From Byssothecium circinans (Eukaryota > Ascomycota > Dothideomycetes > Pleosporales > Massarinaceae), in assembly GCA_010015675.1 (NCBI GenBank), contig ML976987.1, positions 1,042,873-1,073,945 on the forward strand: a DNA stretch of 31,073 nucleotides. The letters are read 5' to 3'. The notes beneath the pieces were generated by a model. The model was not told the origin of the DNA, did not search any database, and was given only the letters and a program-made list of their open reading frames with translations. How positions within the stretch are numbered: the stretch's first letter is position 1; each line of letters opens with the position of its first letter. The position numbers and the translations under genes are program-made. Shown here in pieces: positions 30,117 to 31,073 of this stretch.

Positions 30117-30758
30117 ATGAGCTCTACAATGTCTTCTTCCGTCATTTCAACGTCAACGATTTTGACAACGTCTGGTGTCTCGGCATCTATCTCCTCTTCG
30201 CAAGGATCATGGTCCTCAACGCTGCTGGATCGTTCGTCGACAAGCTCCACAGCTCCAATGGAAACGACTTCCACGGGGACATCTTCCTGTTCATGGGGAT
30301 TGAATGGCGTTGGTTGCAGTGCCTCAGCTTCGTTGGCGACGACTCCACCGATATCTGAAACAAATCCAACTCAACCTATTCAATCTTCATTAACGTCGTC
30401 TCAGCTGGGCGAGAGTGGTACAACAATATATTACACTGAATCAACGTCGATGCCGATTGCATCCCAGCCCAGCTCTGGAGGCGAGCCAACATCAACATCT
30501 CCACCGCTCATATCTCACCAACCAATGGGCGCTCTGCATCACACTATGTCGAAGGTGGCAGTCACGGTCATAGCGGTAGCTTCCGTACTCGTTGGAGCCA
30601 TTATCGCCTCCCTGATCGTAGGCTTGCTTTTCTACTTGCGACGGCGAAAGATCAGAAAAGCCAGCCATCTTCTATCCTCAACGTACGCATTGGACGAAAA
30701 GAGCACGGACCATCTATTATATGCAAAAATCGGTGATATTCCTTGGCGCCCTCGGTAA
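30117..30758 (+). CDS. Ser/Thr-rich single-pass membrane protein (Mid2/WSC sensor-like), 5' and 3' ends uncertain
   Basis: The first ATG is at 30117 (MSSTMSSSVISTSTIL). The frame is open 24 bp further upstream without an ATG, so a signal-peptide exon may be missing. About 150 residues of Ser/Thr/Pro-rich sequence, expected to be O-glycosylated, precede one membrane span: KVAVTVIAVASVLVGAIIAS, then LIVGLLFYL. A basic stop-transfer RRRKIRK and a short cytosolic tail follow, ending DIPWRPR. This layout is that of fungal cell-wall stress sensors and related surface proteins, which signal to Rho1 through the cytosolic tail. No WSC cysteine domain is visible. The TAA at 30756 sits directly in a possible GTAATT donor, so the tail may continue in later exons. 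Confidence 0.55.
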   Translation: MSSTMSSSVISTSTILTTSGVSASISSSQGSWSSTLLDRSSTSSTAPMETTSTGTSSCSWGLNGVGCSASASLATTPPISETNPTQPIQSSLTSSQLGESGTTIYYTESTSMPIASQPSSGGEPTSTSPPLISHQPMGALHHTMSKVAVTVIAVASVLVGAIIASLIVGLLFYLRRRKIRKASHLLSSTYALDEKSTDHLLYAKIGDIPWRPR

Positions 30759-30846
30759 TTTTTTTCCCTCACCAAAATCGCTAGCGAGAGCGAAATTCCC
30801 ACAGGATCCACCACCACGCCTCGAATATCGCTTGTAATTGGTCCCT

Positions 30847-30908
30847 GTAAGTTGAAGCCGTTGGCTAGTATGGAGATACGCGTATACTAACTTTTTTGAG
30901 AGTAGCAG
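30847..30908 (+). other. Probable 62-nt spliceosomal intron of an unassigned + strand transcript
   Basis: A strong GTAAGT donor at 30847, a perfect TACTAAC branch site at 30885-30891, a T-run and an AG (…GTAGCAG) at 30908 give an intron of typical fungal size. It lies about 90 bp after the stop of the Mid2-like ORF. It may belong to the tail of that gene, reached through an earlier intron opening at 30754-30756, or to its 3' UTR. Confidence 0.55.
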
Positions 30909-31073
30909 CCACCCTAGAGGTCATGTATCGCGCCCACGGCATCTCAGTGGTGCCCCATCGCCCCTGCCCTGCCCCATACCTCACCCCAAGCACCCGAGGG
31001 CTGGAGAATCGCGTACGGCTCAATATTTATCGGTTTCTATTGCTAGGATGGCCGCGACAGATGATTGCTGACC

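Noticed and set aside
30071..30274. Acidic 67-codon minus-strand ORF (MEVVSIGAVELVDE start)
   Set aside because: It is the antisense of the Ser/Thr-rich coding region, where TCN/ACN codons read backwards give Glu/Asp/Val-rich sequence. There is no independent support.

Overview
The window looks like nuclear DNA of a filamentous ascomycete (Pezizomycotina; a Dothideomycete such as a Pleosporales member is my guess, not proven). The reasons are short 50-70 nt GT-AG introns, TACTAAC-type branch sites, fungal-type protein families, small non-autonomous transposons, and stop codons in a transposon of the kind left by RIP (repeat-induced point mutation). No tRNA, rRNA or CRISPR array was seen.

Layout. 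1-182: end of an ORF cut by the window edge. 1301-2283 (-): EB1/Bim1 microtubule plus-end protein in five exons. 2769-4488 (-): a secreted-start AA8 (CDH-type cytochrome/DOMON) plus cytochrome b561 protein in three exons. 4878-5221: a MITE-like inverted-repeat element. 7005-9460 (-): a signal-peptide-bearing M3 metallopeptidase with a probable GC-AG intron. 10051-10593 (+): a C-terminal fragment of the ribosome-biogenesis gene TSR1, interrupted by TGG to TAG. 11303-13975 (-): an unrecognised multi-spanning membrane protein with two in-frame minisatellites. 15215-15347 and 15897-16172: two more short inverted-repeat elements.

16437-21952 (-) is the most informative part. A glycine-rich-domain (DUF1399/GRDP-like) gene is split by a 3.15-kb hAT transposon (17500-20654). 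The transposon is flanked by a perfect 8-bp duplication, GGTTTGAT. Removing the element and one copy of the duplication restores the host reading frame across the junction. The host gene also carries a frameshift and a nonsense codon, and its transposase is full of stops, so both are dead copies.

23.8-29.2 kb holds four small intronless genes, all on the + strand and separated by gene-poor spacers. None has a recognised domain. The first two are clearly diverged paralogues of each other, and the third may be a distant relative. 30117-30758 (+) encodes a Ser/Thr-rich single-pass membrane protein of Mid2/WSC-sensor type, and intron signals follow it.

The genes do not form an evident pathway or cluster. 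This is an ordinary housekeeping segment eroded by transposons and duplication decay, beside a patch of lineage-specific small genes.
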